Of a DNA stretch of 64,000 nt, positions 35,740 through 47,710 are shown piece after piece. The position numbers were made by a program, and so were the translations under genes. This DNA comes from Blasia pusilla (taxonomy: Eukaryota; Marchantiophyta; Marchantiopsida; Blasiales). Where the stretch lies: the NCBI GenBank assembly GCA_050084515.1, contig CM114271.1, positions 62,868,001 through 62,932,000 of the forward strand, given 5' to 3'. Below the pieces are notes generated by a model. The model was not told the origin of the DNA, searched no databases, and saw nothing but the letters and a program-made list of their open reading frames with translations. Within the stretch, counting starts at the first letter, position 1, and every line of letters begins with the position of its first letter.

Positions 35740-36220
35740 ATATAACCCTTCCCTCTTCCTAAATTTCTTTCTTGGATATTGGAATTTACCCAAAATAATA
35801 AGTTCCTCAAAATAACTCAAAATGAAACACTTGGAAAGCTACTCTCTTAGGTTATCCTAATCCATAACAGATTATTATGATGTGCATCATCTCCCTTGAA
35901 TGTTAGTCTTGTATGTCACATAAGCTTGAATTCAACAAGTGACACTCTCCTTACTGATATGCAACCAAATACACATATATTGGCCATCTCCCGAGTCTTA
36001 GTCTCGAGCCACCCTTTAATCTCAACCAATATAAAAAGGATCAAATACAACCTTACCCCTTTCTCCTCAACGTTGGAAACTCATTCAAGACTTGGGGATA
36101 AACTTCCTCGACATTTTAGGAACTTGAAATAGCACCAACGCGTCTGGTGATCCCAAGAGCTGAATGAGCCTCGAACGAGACTCAATATCCAAATCAGAAG
36201 TCAACGATCATGGTTGGTGT

Positions 36221-36693
36221 TGTCGTGCGAATCCACATCGTCATACAACATACATCGCTCATATACCATACTCACATACATACATAACATAGACGAGAGC
36301 ATCCACAAACACAAGTGTACCACAACTGAAATCCGTGAAAGACCTACTGTCATAAAATACATATAGAATCACATACAATCGAGCCAAACCCACTCCACAA
36401 TGGGAGAATCTAGGTCGAAGCTTGCGGGACCACCATAGCCAAGAGCTCTACTCACTACCAAGGCTAATTCCCAACGCAATAGGCTCAACTCAAAGAACTA
36501 ACTGTTCTTTGAGTGCAATCCACACTATATCCTCCAACCTAAGAACGGGCCCTACTAGAAAAGTCACACTCAATTGAGTAACCACCAACCCTATGTATGA
36601 AACCGTATCTCTACCTAGACACTAAGGCCCTACATAAGGTATGGCCTCTACTAGCACACTATACTCTACGACATAATCCGTATGGTCATGACA
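36221..36693 (-). repeat. LTR of Ty3 family B (module M plus terminal module T)
   Basis: Read on the minus strand the block starts TGTCATGACC at 36693 and ends GCACGACA at 36221, 473 bp. Module M (36326-36693) matches the LTR at 1920-2288. Module T (36221-36325) repeats 36696-36800. It forms the 3' LTR of the minus-strand Ty3 copy to its right. Confidence 0.65.
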
Positions 36694-36695
36694 GT

Positions 36696-36800
36696 TGTCG
36701 TGCGAATCCACATCGTCATACAACATACATCGCTGACATACCATACTCACATACATACATAACATAGACGAGACCATCCACAAACACAAGTGTATCACAA
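36696..36800 (-). repeat. Module T, first copy, next to the polypurine tract (family B)
   Basis: About 105 bp, near identical to 36221-36325. On the minus strand it starts just after AGTTAGGGGGGCGAG (the polypurine tract, 36801-36815) and ends GCACGACA, with two bases before the LTR proper. Confidence 0.7.
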
Positions 36801-39800
36801 CTCGCCCCCCTAACTGGCGGTTAGGTCCCTCTAACTCCCATATAGCCCTATACATCTACTACATGCTATACACCTTCTTGGATGCACGAATCAGAAGGCC
36901 GGGTGCTAGGTTTCCCCATCATTAGTCGCCCATATGTAATCCATATCATGCAAAGATCAAGTCATCTACCTCTCCTAAGTACATCGAGGATAAACCCACC
37001 TTCCAGTAGGAACAACATCCATATGTGGAGTCAAACACATCATGTGCCAACCCCTAGAACACCGATCACACACCAACATACGGGCTGCGTTACCAGCAAG
37101 CCCACACAACATGCACCTCAAGCTAGCACGTATCATGGCTAAGCTTGGGTCAATAGTACCATCCACATTTGGAAGATGACATGGCGCACAATTACACACA
37201 TGGTCCTTCCAAACAACTCCATCACAACCCTCCAACATGAGAGCTCCAGAAGCTAACACCTCGCGCACTCGTAAAATAGTGCAGTCTGCCGTCACATCCA
37301 ACGTTGTCGGTGCAATCTGCTGCAAATAGACATAGTCCCCCACATGGAACCTACGAATCGATGATCGATAACCTCCAACCCGAATGGTTGCACACCCCAA
37401 CGTATCCCTGTGTTGAGCAATAGCAAGATTCTCAAAGGCTGTTGGCATAACTCTCCGAAAGAGCTCTGCTCGCTGAGAACACACTCTCATCCACATCTAT
37501 GGATCATCAAGGTTCACCACCTCACTAGACTCCCGACGAATTGCTGCTGACAAATGTGGATCTCGGCCATATAACAGAAAATAAGGTGAGAAGGAAGCCA
37601 AGGATGCTTGGCGACTGAACCTATATCCCATGGCTAACCATGGCAACTGAATATCCTAGTCTCCAAGATGCCCCTTCTGTAGGCCATATTTGCGCAATGC
37701 CCTCTTCACCGTCTGAACCACACGCTCAACCAAACCATCCGCTTCTAGATGACCTCAAGACGTGGTTCGATGATCAATCAACGCCTTGTCACACAAGACT
37801 TGAAACTCACCCTGAAACTTTGTACCCTGGTTGGTCAGCACTTCAGCTGGTGCACCAAAATGACTAAGCACTCTATCAAGAAACGCATACGCCGTTCCCT
37901 CACTTGCCTTGTAAGGTAATGCCACCAACTCAATCCACTTGGAGAAGTGCTCCACCATCACCAAAACATATTGATGATGTCGTACAGTCAACGGTAACGG
38001 TCCCGCAAAGTCCACACTCCAACGGTAACTCAACCCCATAATAGGCAAGGGGTGTAACTGTGGTGTAGGGGCATTGAATGATGCCCTCACCGGGTCACAA
38101 ACCATACAATGTGACATCAACTGCTGCACATGAGTATGCATGCCACGCCACCAATACTGACCAAGGAGTAAGCTATACATACGCTTTACCCCAAAATGTC
38201 CCAACTCCTCATGGGCAGGTCGCATAATGCGCTCTCTCTGAGCCAAATGCGGCACTACTCGTACTCTACCATCCTCCCACACGGAGAATATGTGTTCCCT
38301 CCAATCGATACCTCTTAGCACGTTGAAGAACACGGTCTCGCTCCTTGGCACTCATTATATCTTGCACCCTAGTGGTCTGTAGGAACTCCAACACCAACGC
38401 ATCATCATGAATATCACGCTGATCCGTACCACCATCTCCAACCTTAGGATTTGAAGGCTGGCCATCTACCCTCTGACTAGAGTAAGATGTCATGTGGTCC
38501 TCCATACTAGAGTCCACACCTAACCAACATAAAAAGGCGGATGCATGCCAACCTAGCACCATCTCCTCATCAACCTCACCATGCCATCTAGCCCCAGTTG
38601 CATCCTCTTGGCTAGTATATGGGTTCCTACTCAACCCATCAGCATCAAGGTTGGAAACTCCAGGTCTATATACCACCTGGAAGTCATACTCCTGTAAGAT
38701 AAGAGCCCACCGTGCAAGCTTCCCTATAAGCTTGTCAGACTCCATCAACCACTTGAGCGGCTGGTGATCAGTAACAAAGGTAAACTGTGTGCCAATCAAG
38801 TAACACCTAAAGTGTGCCACAACCCACACTACTGCCAAGCACTCTCCCTCACACGACTTCGCTGCATTATTCGAACGACTTGCATAGGCCACCACAAACT
38901 CCATGTGCTCATCATCATGTTGTGTCAACACCGCTCCAAGTCCCAACTTACTCCAATCAGTGTGTAACTGAAACGGGCGCCCTCTGATAGGTCTCCTCAA
39001 GATAGGAGCCGTCACGAACTGGGCCTTGAGCTCCACAAAAGCTCTCTCCTGATCATCTCCCCAGTGCCACTCATGATCTAATTTCAGCAATTGGTTTAAA
39101 GGCTTTGCCATAACACTAAATCCCTTCACATACCTCCAATAGTAGTTCGCCAATCCCATGAATGCCCAAACTCTACTCACATTTACCGGACGAGGAATAA
39201 TTGCAATAGCCTCCACCTTTGCTTACTGAACTCCCAACCGCCTGGATAGATCACATGACCCAAGTACTCAACATCCTCATGGAAGAACTTACACTTTCCT
39301 GGATGCAAACGTAGACCATGAGCTTTCAACCGCTCAAACACAATCTGCAAATATATCTGATGCTCCTCCATTGTAGAACTGAATACCAAGATATCATCAA
39401 TGTAACACCGAACAAAATCCAACCCTGCTAGGATCCTATCCATCACTCTCTGAAACTCGTCAAGTGCATTCTTCAACCCAAAGGGTAAGAATTTCCACTG
39501 GTACAAAAAATCCTTGCCATGAGAGTTGACAACCCAAAATGCTGTCTTGTCACTCTCTCGAATCGGCAACTGATGGTATCCTGCCCAAAGATCCAAAGTA
39601 CTGAAAAATCTTTTCTTGTCCCACCACATCAAAGATCTCCTTAGGTGTAGGCATGGCATACCTATCAGCCTTGGTCTGCCGATTGATAGGATGGTAATCT
39701 CCACACATCCGCCTATCCGTGTAGTTGCCATGCACATCCTTTTTAGCAGGCATGACAGTGGCTGATGCATACTCTCCATGCGACAACTCCACTAATCCAG

Positions 39801-39848
39801 CCTCCAAAACGTCCAACGTCCTACTCTGAATCAGGTCCCTCTCCATAT
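36801..39848 (-). pseudogene. Ty3/gypsy pol, copy 2, best preserved (RT, RNase H, integrase, PHD)
   Basis: Domains in order: reverse transcriptase (MCGDYHPINRQTKADRYA near 39710; FVRCYIDDILVFS near 39400), connection and RNase H (about 39216-38600, with FQLHTDWSKLGLGAVLTQHD and FVTDHQPLKWLME), integrase zinc finger (HEELGHFGVKRMY ... SHCMVC near 38150) and core (SVDFAGPLPL; EVLTNQGTKF, where the second catalytic Asp is Asn; GLVERVVQ), a GPY/F-like stretch (RRFHVGDYVYLQQ) and a PHD finger. There are frame shifts near 39600, 39220 and 38300, and stops between 37755 and 37500. It is cut at 39848 near the start of RT, so gag, protease and the 5' LTR are absent. Confidence 0.88.
36975..37115 (-). 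pseudogene. PHD finger at the end of Ty3 pol, copy 2
   Basis: The pattern is CMLC - CDRC - RGWH - MMC - YPRC: seven of eight zinc ligands, the seventh cysteine being Tyr. The frame is continuous with the GPY/F stretch and ends at 36975. The finger sits in the last 46 residues of pol. Confidence 0.8.
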
Positions 39849-40169
39849 CACTGCAAGGCGTACCATCTTGAGAGTGTGTGAGATTTTTCCATCTGGTGTT
39901 CTCTTATTGGAGGGATGCGATGGTATGGTTTGGAAGGACCATGTGTGTAACTGTGTGCCATGTCATCTTCCAAACATTGACAATACAGTTGATTTGAGCT
40001 TAACAGTAGTTCTTGCAGGCTTGCGATGTATGTTGTGTGGTTTTGCCCGTAGTGCAGCCACTATGCTAGTCTGTGATGGCTGTTCGAGAGGATGGCATAT
40101 GGTATGTTTGACGCCACCTCTCACTAGGGTTCCTCAAGGATGGTGGATTTGTCCCATATGTACATAGAG
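39849..40169 (+). pseudogene. Ty3/gypsy pol C-terminus, copy 4, with intact PHD finger
   Basis: The plus strand opens with ARCTILR-like linker sequence matching copies 1 and 2, then CHLPNIDNTVD, then a full PHD finger, and stops at 40167. The left edge abuts copy 2, which runs the other way. The linker and finger are free of stops. Confidence 0.8.
40027..40167 (+). CDS. PHD finger (C4HC3), all eight ligands intact
   Basis: Spacing is C-x2-C-x11-C-x2-C-x4-H-x2-C-x14-C-x2-C (CMLC, CDGC, RGWH, MVC, WWICPIC), which fits the PHD consensus, including the Trp two residues before the last cysteine pair. The family binds histone H3 N-terminal tails. It is the C-terminus of a Ty3 pol fragment, not a host gene. 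Confidence 0.82.
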   Translation, partial: CMLCGFARSAATMLVCDGCSRGWHMVCLTPPLTRVPQGWWICPICT

Positions 40170-40350
40170 TAGGTAGTTTTAGATTCCAACTATGCTAGTT
40201 TGTGACATGGGTCACAAGAAGGTGACTAACAATGGGGCCACATGAGCACCCGACCTTCTTGCTCTTAGCGTCCGAGAGATGTATGTCATGGTAGGTAGGG
40301 ATAGATGGCTATCTAGAGTTAGAGGGACCTAACCTCTAGCTAGGGAGGCG

Positions 40351-40478
40351 ATTGGAGATATTTTGGTACTTCATGTCTCGTTGTTTGGATGCCATAAGTT
40401 AGCATGGGATCGTACATGTTTGTGTGTATGTTCGGTGAAAGCGATGTATGTTGTGTAGCGATGAGTATGCGTAAGACA
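40351..40478 (+). repeat. Module T, first copy (family A), after copy 4
   Basis: Begins ATTGGAGATATTTTGG directly after the purine tract TAGGGAGGCG and ends GTAAGACA; repeated at 40982-41109. Confidence 0.7.
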
Positions 40479-40480
40479 AC

Positions 40481-41109
40481 TGTCACGTCTTTTAGGATAG
40501 ATCGGTGAGATCTAGTAGAGTGCCTTTGCGAGTAGTAAAGGAAAGGCTCAAGAAGTCGAGGATAACCTATTGAGGCCCCGGGAAACTTGAGAGAGCAGGT
40601 TTCCCCTTCGTTTCGGCTCATTTGGAGCCATATTGAGAAACTTACTATTTTAGGTAATTACTATTTTGAGAATATTGTCTATTTTCTATTTTTGGTGGCC
40701 CTTGACCTCCTACATCACGTTAAGAGCCAAGGAGATGACTTGGGAGCATAGGTTACCATGGAGAGAGTTTGGAAGAGGGGAGGGGTACTGGTATACCTCA
40801 AGCAGAAAGAGCTCTCTTTGTTGAACCTCTTGGCATGAGGCGGCGGAACTATGGTCTTGCTTGCCTTGTGTGTGTAGCCCAAGCCTCTCATTAGGAGAGT
40901 GGGTTTGGTTTGACATTGAGAGAGACACGTGAAAATGCACACATTTGAGAGCTATTGGTGAGAGAGATTTCACCTTATTTTATTGGAGATATTTTGGTAT
41001 TTTTTGTCTCGTTGTTTGGATGCCATGAGTTAGAAAGGGATCGTGCGTGTTTATGTGTATGTTTGGTGACAGCGATGTATATTGTGTAGCAATGTGTATG
41101 TGCACGACA
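40481..41109 (+). repeat. LTR of Ty3 family A (M+T), 629 bp
   Basis: Starts TGTCACGTC and ends GCACGACA. The right edge abuts RNase H sequence of another pol copy (41110 onward), so it separates two pol fragments of the same orientation. Confidence 0.65.
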
Positions 41110-43084
41110 GAGTAGTGCCTACCCAACATGATGATGAGAGTGGGGAGTTTTTGATGGCTTGCGCTAGTCGATTAAACAATGTTGCAGAGGCAAAGTATAG
41201 CTTGTATGAGGGTGAGTGCTTGGTTGTAGTGTGGGTTATAGCATATTTCAAGGGTTAATTATTCCGCAACCCTTTAACCATCATCATTCATCATCAACGA
41301 CTTAAGTGATTGATGGAGTTCAAAGACCTTATAAGGATGTTTGCGAGGTGGGCTCTATTATTGTAGGAATATGATTTTCACATAGTATATCAACCAGGGA
41401 TACTCAACAAGGATGTAGATGGATTAAGTCATAATCCACGCTTGAGCCAACGAGATCCAACTAGAGCTCATTGGCATTGGAAAGAGTGATAAGGAGATGG
41501 TGCCTGTATGGCACACGTCAACCTATTTGAGCTTGTTGGCTATAGGGAGCTAGAGTTTTGAGACTTCGATGGTAACGTCTAATGGAGAGCCCTTAGATCC
41601 AGAGGCCGGTGAGGAGGCGATAGGTGATTGAGATATCCATGAGGATGGGGTAGTCTTGGAGTACTCCATGGCATTGTCGTAAGCATAATGGGTGCTAGAG
41701 TATGGAATTGGACCCTACATCGAGCTAGAAGATTTTGGTGAGAGGGATCACAATATCACAATGTTACAAGTTTTGGAGGATGGTAGAGTACGCGTTGTGC
41801 CTCATCCTTCAAAGAGAGCATGTTTGATGCAACATGTCCATGAGAAGTTGGCTTCCTTTGGAGTGAAGCGGAAATACAACTTGCTCTAGATACAATATTG
41901 GTGGCGAGGCATGCATATCAACGTTCAGTACTTTGTTGCCAAATGCATGATTTGTCATCAAGTCCGGGCATCATTCAATGCTCTGACTTCAGAGTTTCAT
42001 CTACTATTAATTAAGGGTTTAGGCTATAGATAGAGTTTGGATTTTGAAGGACCTTTACCTTTGATGGTGTGCCATAGTCTTTATGTGTTGGTGATGGTTG
42101 AACACTTCCCGAAGTGGATAGAGTTTGGTATGTTTTCTGACAAAGCGAGTGAAGGAATAGCATATGCCTTCCTAGATTGAGTGCTAAGTCATAATGGCAT
42201 ATTGTCTAAGGTGTTGACAGACTAGGGTATAGAGTTTCACGATAAGTTTCAAACTTTCTATAATCTATCGCTGATTGACTATTGCACTTCTTCGCGAGAC
42301 CATCCTAAGGCTGATGGACTAGCGAAGAGAGTTTTTTAGATGATGAAGAGAGTTTTCCATAAGTTAGAGAGTTCACATAGAAGATTGGGACGAATAATTG
42401 TCTTGGTTGGCAATGGAATATAGTCATACAGATTCACCAAGAAGAGATCCTTACCATCTTTCTTACTATTCTTATTGCTTTATTTCCTAGAGCATGATTT
42501 ACCTACGGCCATTTTTCGTAATATTGGTAAGGTGTTGAACCTCGATGACCCTAATTTATAGGTACGAGCATGTTCTCAAAGGGCTATGTAGTTTCAAAGG
42601 GTTATGCCTATGGCGTTTGAGAACTTAGCGGTTGCGAAATATCGAGATATTTTGAGCTATGCAACTATTCGGAGAGATGGTTATCGACCGACGATCTGGA
42701 GATTTCATCAGCGAGACTATGTCTACTTCTAGCAGACGACATCTACGATGTTGGATACGACCATAGGGCACACGATATTGAGAGTGTGTAATGTATTTTC
42801 ATTTTGTGTTCTCTTATTGGAGGGATGCAATGGTATAGTTTGGAAGGATTACGTGCGTAATTTTGTGCCATGTCATCTTTTAAATATTGGTATGGTTGAT
42901 TCGCGCTTAGCAGTAGTTCCTGTATGATTGCATTATGTGGATCCGTCAAGGATTCTACCCTTGGTACAACCATTATGTTAGTCTATGATGGATTTAAAAG
43001 AGGGTGGTATATGGTATGTATGATGTCACCTCTCACTAAGGTTCCTCGGAGACGATGGATATGCCCCAAGTGTACATAGAGTAA
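41110..43084 (+). pseudogene. Ty3/gypsy pol relic, copy 3 (RNase H, integrase, decayed PHD)
   Basis: Begins abruptly within RNase H (the TQHDDESGEF-like part near 41125), then integrase sequence (HVHEKLASFGVKRKYNLL near 41860; VLVMVEHFPKW near 42090) and a linker, ending in a PHD relic near 42960-43080 that has lost most ligands. It is full of stops and small indels. The TAG in the second catalytic region near 42225 lies at the same codon as in copy 1 (near 6586). Confidence 0.8.
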
Positions 43085-43264
43085 AGACTAGGTAGTCATA
43101 GATCTAGACTTAATCCTATGTTTGCGACATGGATGACAAGAAGGCGACTAATGATGGTGCCACATAATCTCTTTTCTCTTAGATTTCTAGAGATGTTTGT
43201 CAGAGTAGATAGGGATAGATGGCTATCTAGAGCTAGAGAGACCTAATTACCAACTAGGGGGGCA

Positions 43265-43385
43265 ATTGGAGATATTTTCGTACTCGATCGTCTTGATGTT
43301 TAGATGTCATAAGTTAATATGGTATGTTATATGTTAGTGTGTGTATTCAACGACAACGATGTATGTTGAATGTAGGCACAAAAAT
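43265..43385 (+). repeat. Module T after copy 3, no LTR follows
   Basis: A diverged T module (ATTGGAGATATTTTCG) directly follows the purine tract ACTAGGGGGGCA. The sequence turns into unrelated AT-rich DNA after about 120 bp, so module M is missing. Confidence 0.6.
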
Positions 43386-46300
43386 TTACATGCGAACACA
43401 TGTACAAGTAAATAAAAAATTTATCGCCATGAAATATCTATATTTGATATAATTATGACATTGAATTTTTATATTATAATACCGTCCTCAATTGAAGTTA
43501 TACCGATAAAAGATGAAGAGATTTCATTAATAGAGAGGTAAAAATTACACATCAAAATAACATTATGAGACCAAGTGCTCAAAGCAACATAGTGATTCGA
43601 GATGGGAATGTGTCTTCTTTCCATTGCATGACCAAAATATTCATATCTTCTTCCTCATCAAGAATTAAATTTTATAAGATGAGGAAGTTGGATAACCTCT
43701 AATATTATCTAGCAATGAATATTTGCAAACATACTCCTTATAATAAGGGACTTCTCTAACAAGCATAAGAATATCATCTACTACGGTTCTATTACAAAAG
43801 AATTGCCATAAGATGATTACTTATATTGTACTTCTTTCTTCTTCAACTTCAAATAATATAAGATTCCAAATAGTGAATCAATATCCTCATAAGTATGTCC
43901 CATTACCAATATGCATATTTCAATATTTTCAAAAATTCCCTATTTCCACCTCAAATATGCAACAATCCATATATTCTTTTTGTTTTTTTAGGGTCAACTA
44001 TTTGAAGAAGGTATCTAAGATGCAATAAAAAAATTGATGGTCTTCATTGAAAGGTTGCGAAGTCTTCATCATATTTATCCAAGATATTTCTTATTTTTGG
44101 ATACACGATATCATCTTTCTATTTATGTGACATTTTGGACAAGTCAAAAGACCCCCTTATATAAGAACATTGAGGAGAAGCCTAGATTAGTGGTCACAAC
44201 TGCAGTGTCAAACGATATATTCCTAATTATATCATCTACTTAGTTTAAGGAATAAAATTTTCATAGGTTATCCATATCTATGAAAATTTCAAAATGAAAT
44301 CATGGATACGCACCTTGATATGTGGGTAATTTTCTATTAATAGAATAGAAGAGGTTATGTCAAAATACTCTTTTTCTCATAAGAGCCATGTAGCCGAATA
44401 ATGAAAATGGAAGCACAAGTCTAGTATGTCAAGTTTTCTTCATATTCAAGTTCCACATAAGCTCTCCTTAGAATTGCATAGGTATGCTCTCCATACAATG
44501 CTATCTAGAATGTTCAATGTTTTTTTCACAAGAGTGATTTTTAAAAACATTATTTTCTCAGCGACACACTAATCATATGTTGGCAATTGATTGTTAATAT
44601 AAGAATCCCACATTTGAAAAAAGATTAATGTAGAGTTGATATAAGTTATTTTGGATCTTATTAAATCTCCATTCTTATTACTATTAAACATTTCTTAATC
44701 TTGGAAATATTATGCTAGTAATCCCATTATAAGACTCAAATAAATATAACTCTTATATTATTTAAATTACAAAATAATTAGAAGTTGAAGATATATAAGT
44801 TTTGTAATCATATCTTAACATCCCAGTTAAGATTATTACACAAGCATCATGCTTTTTTTATAGTCTTGCATGTTGAATAGACTTAGATTTTTTGAGTTTC
44901 AATAATAGTCAAAGTCCAAAACTTGGAAGATATGAGAATAGTTGACCCAAACAATGATTAACGCTCTCCTTATTGCTTGGATGCAATAAGGAGAGCGTAA
45001 CCATTCACAATCCATTAGACCAATGGTCAAGAAGAGTAAGCGAAATGTATTGTTTGGGAGTAATATGGAAAGGGTATGGAAACAAAGATGGCAAGAAACT
45101 AGTAAATGGGGAGTGAAGTAGCACCAAGAAAAGTGGAAGACTTCATTACACAATTTAGTATTACACATGTCGAAACCTTAATATCGCACAACTTTAGATT
45201 GGATAACAATTTTCAACGACCTAAACTTGTCCGATCCAGACTCCAGCCAGACCGTTTGTGTGAAGAATTCGCGCCATCCAAAACTACAAGTGACGTACGC
45301 TAAACCCTATCTCTTCAAATGCAGCAGGCGACGCGTGATGACTCGAACCAGTCACGCGTTTGGGACTCTGCAACAGAACTCGTAAACTCGAATAAAATCT
45401 GGAGCACGCTGGTGAACCGAGCTTAGGACTGGTTTCGTGGCTCACATACTCACTACAACATTTGGATATCGGATTCGTACACAGATCTTCGGAAATGTCA
45501 ATCCGTTTGAACAGCGGCTGTGTCCCCTCCCAAGTGAGCCAGCTTATGCTAGGTACATGATTCCGACCGGTAATTTGTTCTAGTAGTTCCTGACTCGTGC
45601 GACTCACGGTAGGCCGGATTTCCATCGAGATTGGGGTGCAAGCCCGCGAGGGTCCTGGAGAAGCTAATCAGATATTAGTTGAAGAGTTTCAAAGAGGAGG
45701 GACAGCATCTATATCTCCGCGAACTAGTAAAACTGTCATACAATGATCAATGTAGGCGTCCTGTGTGCTTATCCGGCTTGTCCTGCACGGTCAAGAATCA
45801 TTAGTGGTGTTAATAATGTTCAGGTTCTGATCCATTTGAAGATATTAGGGAATGACCATGGGATGTTGAGCCAAAGTCAGAGTGTGAGCGGTAGTGTCTA
45901 CTATCTTCCTTAAGCTCCGGATTCGAATTCGTCTTCATAATCCGTAGCAGTGGCAGCTGTATTACGGTCAAATTAAGGTTTGCACCAATCCATCCGTTTA
46001 TGAATATGCGACGTTGTACTGTCTTATAGCCAATTATTCATCATGAGCGTTACAGAGAGCCCTTATGTTTTCAGCTGTAAACCGAAGCCAAAACTTACCT
46101 TCAAGTTAGATAACTAATACATGACTAAAAACTGTGAAAGCTAGGCTGCATGAATTGCAGTTGACATATGATCCAGAATTTGTAATCACCATGATATTAA
46201 TTTCGAGCAGCTTGAAAACTGTCAGTACTCGTATGATGCAGTGGACGCTTCAGATGTGAAGAGTTTGGATTGACCTGGTGTAATTGGATTCATATAAACA

Positions 46301-46500
46301 AGGCTTCCCGGCATTTTTTCGTATCTGGAGGTCTCATCGACAATTAATTCCAGTGGATGCGTCCACTCCCCCGAGTTTATCAATGTCTCGATTCAGATGG
46401 CTCGCCGTACGTAGGTCATCAGAAGATTCACTTATTCCCCTTCCAAAAGCTTTTCTCTGATTGGGACGAGAAAAGCTGCAGCTTCGTGATGGTGACGATT
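43386..46500. other. Spacer, no supported gene
   Basis: 43386-45080 is AT-rich. 45200-46500 is GC-richer, with short frames on the minus strand (for example 45284-45625) but no recognisable domain. The hairpin at 44961-44998 lies here. Confidence 0.4.
44961..44998. repeat. Perfect hairpin, 16-bp arms, 6-nt loop
   Basis: ACGCTCTCCTTATTGC, loop TTGGAT, then the exact reverse complement. Confidence 0.9.
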
Positions 46501-46535
46501 TTCGACACGCTGCTCTGCACGCTGTAATGTTTCTC

Positions 46536-47710
46536 TTAGAGTTGGGCTGGATCAGCTCGATTCTCAGGAGCACGATCTGCTTCGAATGAATCCATCACGC
46601 TATTCAGTCGATTGTTGTAGAAAGCATATCGAATCCGCATGCAGGCTCCTAAAATGCCGAAGAAACACAACAAAAACAAGGTACAGATCGATATCGCACC
46701 AAGAATGAGGCCGATGTTTTTATAATCTTCCTGGGAATCGGTGTCGTCTTCTGAGTATTTCAACTGGTCCTCCTTGACAACATCATCAATGCCCGTGTCG
46801 TACTTGTCCCCAAAAGTAAGATGACACAAAGTGTAGTGCCATAGGTATGCAAGCGCGAAGGCTGCACGCGCAGAGCTCGAGTCCGTCGATTTGCGCGATG
46901 AATCATGATACAGATCGCGTCGAGCTCTGGGTTACTCAAAAGTCAGGTGAGGATGTTAAAACTAATTTCTCTCACTGCATTCACGTCGATCGAAGAATCT
47001 GGATCAACCTCTTCATCTGCGGCACGGTAGAGAGAAATCTGGCATCAACTTCGGCTGGCGAATGAACTCCTCTTGAAATCGACAGATGGTGCGAGTTCCT
47101 CTACTTGTGACTGCCGAGACGAGCGCCGGATTTTCCGAAAGTGATCCTTTTGATGAATCCTGGCGGAAACGAGTTCAAGCGGGCCCTTCAATCTGCTTCA
47201 ACGCTCGTCACTCGCGAGTGAGACGTTCAACAAGATTGATGGCCATTGTACTGATAGAGCTTGCGCGCATTGCGGTTCAAATTTTGAATGCCACAGCCTT
47301 AACACATGTAACCCTCAACGGCATGTACGAGATTCAAGTGTTCAATTTCAACGAGCTTCACGTAGCAGGTGATACCGTCCATCTGCCCCATTTCATGTCT
47401 GATCGATAATTCTTCACTAACGTTCTGCGCTTTGTTCTGATCCATAGAAGTCGGAATGATAGCATTTTGGGTATGCGCGTCGGAACCCCATTGAATTACG
47501 CTTTAGGTATTGTCTCCTCCGCAAGGTATAAAACCATTTGTTTCGGAGGTGTAAGTTTACCTCCAAGATCCTGTAAAGAAGTTTCGACCTCGGGACGAAG
47601 TTTGAAAGCTCCAGATGCGGCAATTTACTGGTTTTTGACATACTTTGACAATGTGTTAGCAAAGTTTTTCGACACATTTGCACGAATTCCAGTTTTCAAT
47701 GCTGCTTGAA
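46536..47710 (-). CDS. Putative multi-exon gene or relic, single-pass membrane protein
   Basis: The last exon (about 46809-46536, after ACAAG) gives an acidic stretch, a strong membrane segment (LILGAISICTLFLLCFFGIL) and a tail ending ...DSFEADRAPEN and stop. An upstream exon near 47015-46946 (ISLYRAADEEVDPDSSIDVN) ends at GTGAGA and joins it in frame. Further open pieces lie at about 47390-47335 and 47705-47520 (NVSKNFANTLSKYVKN; FKLRPEVETSLQDLGGKL); the latter has one in-frame TAA. The Asn/Ser-rich helical pieces faintly recall plant tweety-like membrane proteins, but this is a weak impression. The model is incomplete; it may be a pseudogene. Confidence 0.3.
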
